The notes beneath the pieces were generated by a model. It did no database searches. It saw only the letters and a program-made list of their open reading frames with translations, and was not told the origin of the DNA. A stretch of DNA of 64,000 nt from NCBI GenBank assembly GCA_035048485.1, contig CM068583.1:25912841-25976840 (forward strand), given 5' to 3'. This DNA is from Pteria penguin. Taxonomy: Eukaryota > Mollusca > Bivalvia > Pterioida > Pteriidae. A program made the translations under genes and the position numbers. Below, piece by piece: positions 36,320-48,400 of the stretch; position 1 is the stretch's first letter; every line of letters begins with the position of its first letter.

Positions 36320-38553
36320 AGTGGAGATATGATTCCTATGCAGCGTTGTGTGTGTGGATGTCTATTGTAAGATGAACACAGTAGAAGTCACATTCCATTT
36401 TATTTATTTTTGGTTAAAGTTATTCAGTTAAAACATTGTTGTACTTAATTATTAAATTTGTGAAGAGATCAGTATGAGGTATATTTGTTTCAGAGTATAT
36501 ACTAGGCGATAGTCGGTTATTTTTTTTTTAGAATTTTGTTGTTGGAATTCTGCTCTGACAGAGAAAAACTTACTCATTCCTTTGCAAAATCTGATTGTTT
36601 GTCACTTCCTGTGATTGTTTTTGCAAATTAAAATTAATGAGCTGGCTTGAAGATTTCCTGTGTGTTACATATATTTTCACCTTATTTTTTAATTTGAGTG
36701 TGTTGTATTTTATCTTCAACTGTGTAAGTGAAATATACTTCCTTAGTATTAAAGAGGCATTGCTTGAAGACTTGTGTAGATGTCCATATAGTACAGATAT
36801 GCAAGGTTTTATCTATCGTGCCATTGTCTTTAAGAATTTGGTACCTGCCTCCTTCCATGATGCCATAGGACTTTAAAGTTGTTGAAAGCAAACACAAACC
36901 TCATCAGTTCAACCAATTGTTGGCTACTCTGGAACTAATTTCACCTTTCCCTTAGAAAAAAACTGAGAGTCTCTAGTTAAGGTAGTTGACAGTTAGATGG
37001 CGTACCACGGAAAATTTGTGATTTACTCATATTTTCTTGGTTTTTCACTTCCCACAACCTCCAGAAATTTCTTACTTCAACATGAAAACAATATATGTAC
37101 ATGGTTAAAATAAAATGAAAACAATACTCCTTACACGTTATTACTGTACTGAATGTGCCTATTTTCATCGTGATACCTCGTCACATTAAGTGCCACAATA
37201 ATTACCAATATGTAAATTTTATAATGTTTTAACTGATGCTGATAACTCAGCTGTCTCTTTACCTTTTTGTATTGAATGCAGCTATAGAGAAAGTCAGTAT
37301 TACGTACCATACAGAATTAAGTAAAACAACAACTTATAGTTTTTATTACCTTGAGATTTAAACTCCACAGATGATACCAGTGCCAAAGAAACAAATTTCA
37401 CTTTACACTTTTACATAATTCTAGTCGAAGATGAATGTCAGGAGTTGGGATATGAACAAATGATAGTGTAACTGAATTTTCCAATTCAAAAGTCTGTCGG
37501 TCATTTGGTAACTTCATTTAATGTACATATACTAATCGTTTTTAATGTTCTCAGTATCAAACATTTTTCAGCATAATGTTTGTAAGGTTGCATATTGTAC
37601 CAAAATGATATTTTTAGAAAGCATATCTATATAGGAGACCTGTATGTGTTTGATTTGACATTAATGTTTATAGATGTCACTATGTTGTGTGTTTACATGA
37701 TATTTGTGTCAAATGCTGCATAAATAAAAAGGTAATTAGGGCTGTTTGATTTCTTTATATATTCAAAAACACGATTTGTTGTTAAACGCCAACTGAACTA
37801 AAGGCGTAAGATGACCTGTTGGACGTAAAAATGCAGAGTATAATGGGAGTGCATCACACAGGTTGTGCATATATTATATGTATGATGTTTACTATAAAAA
37901 GGTGTGAAATACGTAGTAAATTTTTCACACTGGCTTTTTATAGCCTTATGTGTCTTGGAACTTGGGGGAATCAGCGCTGTGTCTAATACGATGCACTCGT
38001 TTCCACAGATTATCTGATTGGAAGAAATCAAGTTCGATATCAAATTAAACTGATCTTAAATTTATTTAAGCAAAGCTGGACAGAGAGTGTATTTTCCACA
38101 TATGAAGATATAAACACAATATAATGCAGTGTACATATAAATAGAATGTACCTGAACCCTGTAGACTAAGTTTATCAAGAAAACGTTATCAAATCAAGCA
38201 AAAATTTTAAGAGAACAAAGCTTACCAGGTATATCATGATTCGACTATCGATCTAAATGAAAAATGAAAATAGTAAAGAAATAAAGTAGTTTTGGGTTTT
38301 GCAGCCAAATTTCTAACATTTATATTATTGTAAACAAATTACTTTTCTGCTTCCAAAGACTAAAATTCTTTGAATTATAAAACTTTAATGTAACAAATTC
38401 ATTAGAAATAACATCTTTTCATATATGACATTGTATTAACAATTACAACTTTTTGACCACTTGCACGAGAATCATAGGTACATCTACATTGTTGTAATCC
38501 TGCCCCCAACTGAATAAACAGGTTTCACCATGTCTGTCCTTCTTGTGAACGAA
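36320..38553. other. QDPR 3' untranslated region and spacer
   Basis: No second gene is seen. The left part is probably the QDPR 3' UTR up to about 37740. Confidence 0.45.
37723..37728 (+). promoter_or_regulatory. candidate poly(A) signal for QDPR
   Basis: AATAAA lies about 1.4 kb after the QDPR stop, followed by a T-rich stretch. An earlier overlapping signal is possible. Confidence 0.35.
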
Positions 38554-38880
38554 GTGCATTAAGAATGTAACTTGTTGGTTTTCATCCTAGCAACATGATA
38601 CTTCACACATTTGATGAAGTGTGTTAAGGATGGAACTTGTTGGCATTTCATCCTAGTGTCCTGATACTTCACACATTTGATGAAGTGTGTTAGGGATGTA
38701 ACTTTTTCGTTTTTCATACTAGTGTCATGATACTTCACACATTGGATGAAGTGTGTTAGGGATGTAACTTGTTGGCTTTTCATCCTAGTGTCATATTACT
38801 TCACACATTGGATGAAGTGCGTTAGGAATCCAATCTGTTGGATTTTCATCCTAGCTTCACAATTCTCACACATTGGATGA
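38554..38880. repeat. ~65-bp tandem repeat
   Basis: About five units of roughly 65 bases carry GATACTTCACACATT, GATGAAGTG and TTTCATCCTAG in order. Single decayed units continue near 38980 and 39120. Confidence 0.88.
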
Positions 38881-39150
38881 TAATGACCCAAGAGGGATTC
38901 CCTTTAAAAGCCAAGTCACAGGCCTTTGAATTTCTAGTGTTTCTGGACTGTAACTCAATGTTATTTCCAACAAGTTGTGATACTTCACACATATAGAATG
39001 TGCATATACATATAAGAATTCCTATTCTTTTGAAAGTCAGAAGTTCAGGGTCATAGGATTTTGTTCTATGAATAGCACTTCTGGGCTGTAAGTCCACAGT
39101 CTTTGAACCTAGAGTTATGATACTTCACACATAGAATATCACAATTGTTA

Positions 39151-39646
39151 TTGTCCCCTGCTTTTCGCGAAAGCATGGGGACATTAAATATAATGTCTGT
39201 TTGTCCGTCTATCTGTCACAAAAACTTTAACCTTGGTCATAACTTTTTAACTGCAAGATGTAGGGTTTTCATATTTGACGTGTGTTCCTAATTGCAATAC
39301 CTTTCCGTTGGTATCAGAATTTTGTATCATGTGAACTTGACTGTGACCTTTGATCTACTTCAATGTAACTTTTTAATCGTAAGACTTGGGGCCTTCATAT
39401 TTGGTTTGTGTGTCCCTAATTGCAATACCTTTCTGTTGGTACCAGAATTTTTTTATCATGTGACCTTTGACCTACTTCAATGTAATTTTTTAACTGTAAG
39501 ACGTAGAGTATTCATATTTGGCATGTGTGTCCCTAATTGCAGATACATGTGGACATGCAAAACCTGGCCAATTTGTCACAGATCAATGCACCCTTACTGA
39601 TAGAACCCAGAAAGCGGGGGACCACAATTCTCTGAATTTGCTTGTT
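39151..39646 (+). mobile_element. non-autonomous hairpin element, copy 2
   Basis: Same ends as 4194-4532: hairpin CCCCTGCTTTTCGCGAAAGC plus ATGGGGACATTAAAT, and end CTCTGAATTTGCTTGTT. It has three internal units (TTCATATTTGG...CCTAATTGCA) instead of two, so unit number varies between copies. Confidence 0.62.
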
Positions 39647-42412
39647 CATGTCAAGGATGTGTCATGAAATTGGCCCAAGGTCATATACCCTCCAAGATCA
39701 AGATCATTATAAGCTTATGACCAACTTTGTCTTACAACTTTGCTGACACACGAGGTCTTTGTCCCAATAGGACAGTTACAACTTTGTATTGTGGTGAGGA
39801 TGAATCACTTGATAATTTTCATGAATGAATTATACAACACTCTAGATCATTTGACCTATTCTGTCAAAAGCAAGTAGAAAAAGAAAATGGAATCTTAGCA
39901 TAAACATTTACATCTGCACTAGTAGGATTGCCCACCTTTTGCGTCTTAAGTATCATGAGCACTACACTAATGATAAAAATTTTATTAAAATAAAAACAAA
40001 ATGAACTTGTATTAACAAGAGCATTTTCAGATACACAAGCAACAAGGATAAGTATTACATTTACAAGTAAACAATTCATTTAAGAGAACGTGCATTTTCT
40101 AATTTGCACACATCAGTTACAGTCATTTAAAATAGCATCTTCATAATATCTCAGCTTTATGATTCCATCACTCACACAAACCCCTCATAGTAATCACTGC
40201 TCACAAGCTCGGTTCGCATAAATACTACGTAATTTCTGAAAATCAACCATCTAATGAATAGCGACTTATAGAAAGGGATTGTGTCAGGGACATAACCACA
40301 AAGTCTTGACACTGTGAATATGTTAAAACAGATCACATATCAAAGATATATATATCCTTATTAAAATGAAGCATTTTTCATTAATGAACTTGAAAGTTCT
40401 ATAAACATGAAACTGATGTTGGGGGTTTTAAAGAATTATCAATAATTCTAATGCCTTCTCTTATGGAATGTTACAACTGTAAACCTATACTCACAGCATA
40501 AGTTGTTCAGTTTATATAAACACTGGATAAGCATTGATTACCCGTTGTTTAAAAATATACTTCTATTAATTAACATTTCATTGGCAATATCCAAAAAACA
40601 GATTATAATTGTGCAACACATTTGAAGAACACAATACATTGCATATTAAAAAAGCTTTCCTACTTCCAATACGAGCTGAAAAAAGAGTATGGAGAAAAGC
40701 AAGTTTTCTATTTTGATTTACATATGTTTCAAATTGACATTTTATTATGTGGGATTTCATAAGAGGAATTATGATGCTAATATAAATGAAATTTAATCAA
40801 TGTGTAATTTGATTCATATATGGCTTCAGAATACACGTAGATTGGAATATTTTTTCTGAAGAATGGACCCTTTCACACTAACCTGCAGACCTTAATGTTT
40901 AGGTGGGCGGGAGTAGTTGCAAAGACCTAGGAGTGCCAGCTCACTATATTATTTAGCTACGCAAAGGTGACGTAAAACAATAATCAATCAATCAATCAAT
41001 AGCTAAGCAATGTTCATAAAAGGTGTTACTAATGGGTCTCTGCAAATTCTTCCACCCCCCAAAACATTAGGTGCACAGATTAATGTGAAAGGTCTATATT
41101 TCTCCAATGAAAAAAGAAGAAAACGTTCATTTGATCATGATATAACATCTTGATTGCTTGGAGACGCAGTAACAATGAGGACAGAAATTACACCATCTTT
41201 TGATGTTTATTTGTGAATGATTTATACTCGCTGCAGAATATTTCATCTACATAATAACTACTTTGTAATAAAAAAAACTTGAGGTAAACCACTCACTTTA
41301 CAATCATAGGTAAGGGGTATTTCTGAATAAATATTTATACTAAAGTGAAACTACAAATACATGCATTTGTCATCATTGCAGACCCCAGATGACTTACTGT
41401 TTGGCAATGAAATGAGTTCGTTTTTCACTTGTTCACAAAGCATTTGTATGAATAAATATGAAAATCAAACAAAATCAAAGGTTGTCAGAAAGAAAACATT
41501 TTGACATTGAGAAGATTTATAAAAGCTTAAATCTCAAAGAAAATTAATATTTAAACTAGGAAAACACTTATGTTTCCAAAATGCTTCAGTACCTTTGTCG
41601 GTCGTTTAAAAATACTGTCAATTCTAACTTCGCAGCAAATAGGGAAAAGTGGTAACTGAGAATGTCACAGATTGTGTACAAAGTGTTAATTGCAGTGACA
41701 ATATAAAGGGGACTGTTTAAGATATGGCTGCTTCTACAAATGACAGATACGGTGAATTAAATGTATATTTAATACTTCTCAATATTGCACAATACTTTGA
41801 CTCATAATTTGGCTTAAAAGGTGTGCAAAATAACATAAACATGGTATGACGGGATAAACACCTCATTGTTTAAAATCACCCTTTACCAGTATTGATATGT
41901 GATGTATTGAAAATACTGACTTCATACAAGGACAACAACCTGGTACTAAAGTCGCCATATTCATTAGTTGAATTTACAATCATTTTAATATGAACTCTGT
42001 AGATATAGATAAAATTTGTGCGATAGAATCTATAACTCTGTAGCAGATATTCGATAATGCTCAACTTCTTACAAAAGGACATTATGATAAATTTCTCATT
42101 TATTTTCATTAAATGTTTTTTCTACTTCCATAAATCTTCCTTTATTATTATTTCTTTTTTCTTTTTTTTTTGGGGGGGGGGGGGTATAGTATAGTATTCA
42201 AAATCAATTATTCTCCAAATAGGCCGTCATACAATTCAAAATTCATTCTTTCCTCCTTATCTTTTTCAAAAACAATTTCAAAACTTGAATAATATAATAA
42301 AAATCAATGGCACAATTCACCAAAAAAGAAAATTAATTGGAATACCTGTTCATAAAAAACTTATTTTTGCTGATTTATAACCAAGAAACAGTTATAGGAT
42401 TTGTTTTCATTT
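39647..42412. other. intergenic / Rab 3' side
   Basis: No gene recognised. A SINE tail fragment lies at 40968-41003 and a poly-T/poly-G tract at 42160-42184. The 3' end of the Rab transcript should lie here, but it could not be placed. Confidence 0.4.
40968..41003 (+). mobile_element. SINE 3' tail remnant
   Basis: GTGACGTAAAACAATAATCA followed by (ATCA)n matches the tail of the SINE at 15752; the head is missing. Confidence 0.6.
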
Positions 42413-42498
42413 TCATTTAAAACAAGAATTGCATTTACTCCAACCAGCAGCTTGCTCTCCTCTTGAGAAATCTGCAATTTCGATGGGACTTTCCTCTT
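42413..42498 (-). CDS. RAB24: RAB24-like last exon
   Basis: Acceptor gtttttcag. It encodes [20 protein letters not shown] and KCNSCFK, with stop TGA at 42415-42413. A Cys-x-x-Cys near the end may replace the CC prenylation site. Confidence 0.75.
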
Positions 42499-45400
42499 CT
42501 GAAAAACAAATGAACTTTATTTATGGTATTTTTTGCATCATCAAGTATCATGGTATTTTGTGCTTTTAGTCAGTAATTAGATTTTTTTACTTATGTGGTG
42601 ATGGTAATTGACAGATGCATTGCACAGAATTTCAGCCTTTGGAATAGACATACTCAATACTGTGAAGGACCTTTTAATGTTAACATTTACTGTCACACAT
42701 GTGGCCTTGTTTTTTAACAGTCTTATCGTAAAGACTGAATACCACCTAGTCAAAGGCTGCATTTGCACATAGGAATCCCATGGCACTGAGTTAAACACAC
42801 TATACTGAATAATGCATCACTGGCAATGATTGACATATTTTTTTATACACAAAAGTGGATCCATTAATAGTGGGCATTTCCCCACTGGAAAATTCGTTAT
42901 ACAGAAATACCATCAATTTTATTACCAATTAACAATCAATACAGTTAAAATCAGATTATTATATTTTGAAAAATAACTGTTTATACTAAGTAAGAATGAT
43001 ATTCCATTACTTTTTTTGATATAAAATCTTCATATTAGACTTGTTTCTAATTCCTGACATGAGATGTTTTGACATTCAAATTCACGTCATTCTATTGTGA
43101 CATCACAATCCACGCATTAATGCATACTGAAAGTCAGAACGAAAAGTAGTTTATCAAGCATAAGGCCCCTTACATCACGTAAATCATGAAATTATCAATG
43201 GTCTTCACCACCATTTACTGCAGTCCTAATGTTAAGGGAGGAAATAAAATGTATTCCCACTAAAATGAACAATGAAATATTCTTATGACATCATAAGTTT
43301 GCTAACTTTCAACTTGTACACAAGCACTGCCTAATGGATGATAATGGACAGCGAAGCTTATTGCTCTGTACCATAAGACTGAATTCACTTCAAGGCCACT
43401 GAAGTTTTATTATGTGTTATGGTCTTACCTTCTTTGGGTTGATTTTCAGGATAACTTCTCATATTCCTGATGTAGTCAACTGCTACTTGATGAAATAAGC
43501 CATCTACAAAATATATAATCATCTTGCATCAGTAACTCACAACAGACAATCTTCATATTTTACATGATATAAGCAACCCAAAGAACTTTTAACTATTTGT
43601 GAATGGAACAAGAACAATGACAAGTTGTGAGAAAAGGCATGCATGGCTGCTCGATATATACAACGAACACTAATATCTTCAACAATTTTCATTGTGAAAA
43701 TTATGGAATGGATGTATAACTATCAGATTCAGTCTTATGTTCAGTTACCTCCCTTTCAGCATGCCATCAATATGTGAATTTGGTCCGAATAAGTAAGCAT
43801 GATCTTTAGCCAAGCTCACTGCTATGTAGTAAAGCATGCGAAATAATTGAACGTAAATGATACTTGTTACAATGAAAGCTATGTATGATGCACTAATGCT
43901 GAGGGTTACTGGACAACATCAGAACATCACATATACCAATTATAAATGACTACAATATACTAGTAAACAACGACTGCGGTTACATTAAAGGTAAGTGTTA
44001 CTTGTGCCACCACAACTACAATAGCAGTGTTACTGGTGCCACCACAGCTACAATAGCAAAAAGTGTTACTCGTGCCACCACAGCTACAACAGCAATGAGT
44101 GTTATTGGTGCCATCAAAGCTACAATAGCAATTAGTGTTACTGGTGCCACCAAAGCTACAATAGTAATGAGTGTTACTGGTACCACCACAGCTACAATAG
44201 CAATTAGTGTTACTGGTGCCACCAAAGCTACAATAGTAATGAGTGTTACTGGTACCACCACAGCTACAATAGCAATGAGTGTTACTGGTGCCACCAAAGC
44301 TACAATAGCAATGAGTGTTACTGGTGCCACCACAGCTACGATAGCAATGAGTTTTACTGTTGCCATCACAGCTACAATAGCAGTGTTACTGGTGCCACCA
44401 CAGCTACAATAGTAATGAGTGTTACTGATGCCACCACAGCTACAATAGCAGTGAGTGTTACTGGTGCCACCACAGCCAAAATAGCAATGAGTTTTACTGG
44501 TGCCACCACAGCTACAATAGCAATGAGTGTTACTGGTGCCACCAAAGCTACAATAGCAATGAGTGTTACTGGTGCCACCACAGCCAAAATAGCAATGAGT
44601 GTTACTGTTGCCATCACAGCTACAATAGCAGTGTTACTAGTGCCACCACAGCTACAATAGCAATGAGTGTTACTGGTGCCACCACAGCTACAATAGCAAT
44701 GAGTTTTACTGGTGCCACCACAGCTACAATAGCAATGAGTGTTACTGGTGCCACCACAGCTACAATAGCAATGAGTTTTACTGGTGCCATCACAGCTACA
44801 ATAGCAATGAGTGTTACTGGTGCCACCAAAGCTACAATAGCAATGAGTGTTACTGGTGCCACCACAGCTACAATAGCAATGTTACTGGTGCCACCACAGC
44901 TACAATAGCAATGAGTGTTACTGGTGCCACCACAGCTACAATAGCAATGTTACTGGTGCCACCACAGCTACAATAGCAATGAGTGTTACTGGTGCCACCA
45001 CAGCTACAATAGCAATGAGTGTTACTGGTGCCACCAAAGCTACAATAGCAATGAGTGTTACTGGTGCCACCAAAGCTACAATAGCAATGAGTGTTACTGG
45101 TACCACCACAGCTACAATAGTAATGAGTGTTACTGGTGCCACCACAGCTACAATAGCAATGAGTGTTACTGGTGCCACCACAGCTACAATAGCAGTGAAT
45201 GTTACTGGTGCCACTACAGCTACAATAGCAGTTAGTGTTACTAGTGCCACCACATAGAGGATCCTTGTTACACATTTGTAGCTATAGAAGGCAAAATGAG
45301 GACAGATCATGCTAAATGATATTCAACACTACTTGAAGATAATGAAAATACACTTCATGTAGTTTAAAATAACTTTTTTTTGTTGTTATTGAATTTATGA

Positions 45401-48400
45401 AAATATTTATAAGAAGATGTTTGGAAACTGTGTCGAACAATGTAGATTTTGTTAAAGTTATGATTAATGTATGTATTTTTCTAATGGAAATTCAATATAA
45501 TTCAAATTCGCTGAAGACAAAATAACATCATGTTTTGACGCTTATCATGTCTTGTTTTGATGCACTGAAATTTATTCCTCAGTTATATGCACTGTATACC
45601 TATATTTTCACCAGTTAAACTTGATATTTCATATAGTTCTGACTGTAGATCTGAAAAATAGAAATAAATACCCAAATAAAACTAAAAGTTTTTAATAGTT
45701 GTTAAAGTTATCTTCCTCACATAATATGATATGATCAAATTAGAATTTAAAATTTAAATTGATCCTTGCCTTTAATATACCGGTATGTCATAAGTCAACT
45801 GAGGTCAATGTCAGTGAATACAAAATGAACATAAGGAACATTTTATGCCAGTTTTTGTCAAAGTTCCTCAATCATAGAGCGTACAATCAATTGTCATGCT
45901 CAAAATCCAGAATAACTTTGACTTTTGATTGACGTCCTGTATGACAAGGAACCTAAGACTCTGAAATATGAGTTGTACCTTGAGCTAAAGACTGTGCTGC
46001 AGCTATATCTACATCTTGTTTGTTAGGATCATTGTCTATCAAGTCTTTCTTTGTTCCACACAGATATATCCTACAGAGCTTGAATAAGAAAACATAATAA
46101 CAATCAATGCATAGATCATTGTATTTACTTTAAATGTTTCTCAACAGATTGAAGTTACAATAAGTATTTTGCAGGGTTCACTATGCCTATCATATTTGTC
46201 ACATTTTATCCAACCCACAATGCCCTTCACATTTGTCACATTTTATCTGACCCACAATGCCCATGATATTTGTCACATTTTATCTGACCCATAATGCCCA
46301 TGATATTTGTCACATTTTATCCAACCCACAATGCCCATCATATTTGTCACATTTTACACGGCTCACAATGCCCATCATATTTGTCACATTTTACACAGCT
46401 CACAATGCCCATCATATTTGTCACATTTTACACAGCTCACAATGCCCATCATATTTGTCACATTTTACACAGCTCACAATGCCCATCATATTTGTCACAT
46501 TTTACACAGCTCACAATGCCCATCATATTTGTCACATTTAGTGATACTTTGTTTTGAGATGTGACAACATTTTCAAAATGTGACAAGTACTATACACCAA
46601 TTTTGAAAACCACATACTTTTTTCCATCATCTACATAAAATCTTAAGAAAGACTGAAAAATTTTGTGACACACTTCTGGAGTCCAGATCAAGTTCTGATT
46701 TTGACAAAATTTTGATGAAATCCAAAACACTCTGTTCTGATATAATTGAAGCTTAGTAATATTTTTTATTTTTAGTGAACTAAAGTTATATTGCCTCAAT
46801 ATGGACTTTTCAGTCAACATCATTTCAAACAAAAATCTGTTAATATTGAAAAACTTTGCAATATTGAATCATATGAAGTTTTTAGGTTCTAATGCAAGGA
46901 AAACACTATGGTGGAAAGAATACAGATTGCAAACATTTATCTTGATCCTTTGACATCTTTTCCTGTTGGCCTTGTTTTGAAAAAAAAAAACAAGAGGCCC
47001 AAGTGGGCCTATATCGCTCACCTGAGCACAAAGTGCATATTTACAAGCAAGCAAGAAATTCTGTGCAGGGGTTCTGGAGAGGAAGATGAAAATGTGTCGA
47101 TCAAACAGAGCCAATGGCGGCCATCTTGGATTACGGATCGGCATGAAAAACCTATACAGTGCAAGCCGCTTAATTGAATAAGCTATTTGTCAGGACTTTA
47201 TTATTCAAATAAACGAATATTCAATTACACGGCGTGACGAACGAATGCAGTTTCAAAGACCAGAAGATCGACAGATTGTGCAATAATTGCATACGTTATA
47301 ACTTTCGCGGTATCTGTAATGGAATCATTGTACGTGTATCTATATATAGATACACTAGAGTTACCTCTCTTAGATACTCTCTTAGATCCTCTTCTTGTTT
47401 GCTTGAGCTCCATGAAATTCAATAGATTACATTTTCGATAATTTTGCAACTGTGTTTTAAGTACAGTGACCAAATGTTATTAAATAGTTACATTACACCT
47501 GCTCGCCTGACCGTAAAGATAAATCCGCTGTCTATTGAAACACATGTAATTGTATCTCAGTCGCGTGGCCACGGTGATCAAAGACACAAGACGGGTTCAA
47601 CAATTTATTTTAACAAAGGCAAATTAAAAGGCATATTCAAGCGAGTAAAATTTCAATTTTCAATCTGATAGAACAGACTGAAGTCATCGCTTTACTTTTC
47701 CTCAAGGAATCGTCAAAGTATGGCTATTGCATCTTTACGTTCGCCGTGCATTACTTGGGTCGCATGGTCGGGTCTCGCCTTCAGGAAAACTGGCGCATAT
47801 TTTCTCCTCAGTCCGGGCAGCTTAGCTCTCCAGATTGCCATCGTTTGTGATGAAGGCATCAAGCGTCTAGCTATCAACTCATCTGGCGACCGGACATTGT
47901 CAGTTTCGGTTGCGTCGTTGTCTGACGAGACAAAGCCAGCCTTTCGGAAGCAGTTGGCGATAGTTGTGGGCTTGACGGTGCGCCAGGCTTTACTGAGTAA
48001 GTGGACATGTACATGTAGTAGGGTCAGTCTTCACGCAATGCCGTTGGCTAATAGCGTCATTTTGTCTGTTTTCGGTGATCTTGCGCACGATATGGCTTCG
48101 GCAGTTGGTAATTAATTAATCCTTTCATCCCTACCGCTACGGCCTATTCGACATTTAACGTGTGATTTGGTCAACAACTTTTACCTGGACAGGTGTGAAA
48201 CCATTTATCTCTAATTGATAGGTCGCTCGCACCGTAGTAAACAACATGACCTTGGGCGTGATACGGTGAAGTTTTAACAAAGGTATGCTTGGTAGGAGGA
48301 CCTTGAGTACTTACTTTCTATGCAGTTTGGTGAAATTTTGTGCAGTGGTTCTGGAGAAGAAGTTGAAAATGTGTCAACCAATCAGAGTCAATGGCGGCCA

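Noticed and set aside
44002..45310. Repeat-encoded open frames ([12 protein letters not shown] and reverse-strand forms) as genes
   Set aside because: Minisatellite inside the RAB24 intron, open on both strands because the unit is 36 bases.
45424..45450. Minus-strand LFDTVSK as the missing Rab exon
   Set aside because: It resembles LFETSSK but is followed by HLLINI, and no splice sites in the needed phases surround it.
45848..45870. Minus-strand TKTG as the missing Rab G5 motif
   Set aside because: An in-frame stop lies just upstream, there is no acceptor, and the following residues do not match the family.
47720..48115. 131-codon plus-strand open frame
   Set aside because: Shadow of the minus-strand Tigger transposase fragment, which carries the recognisable family motif.
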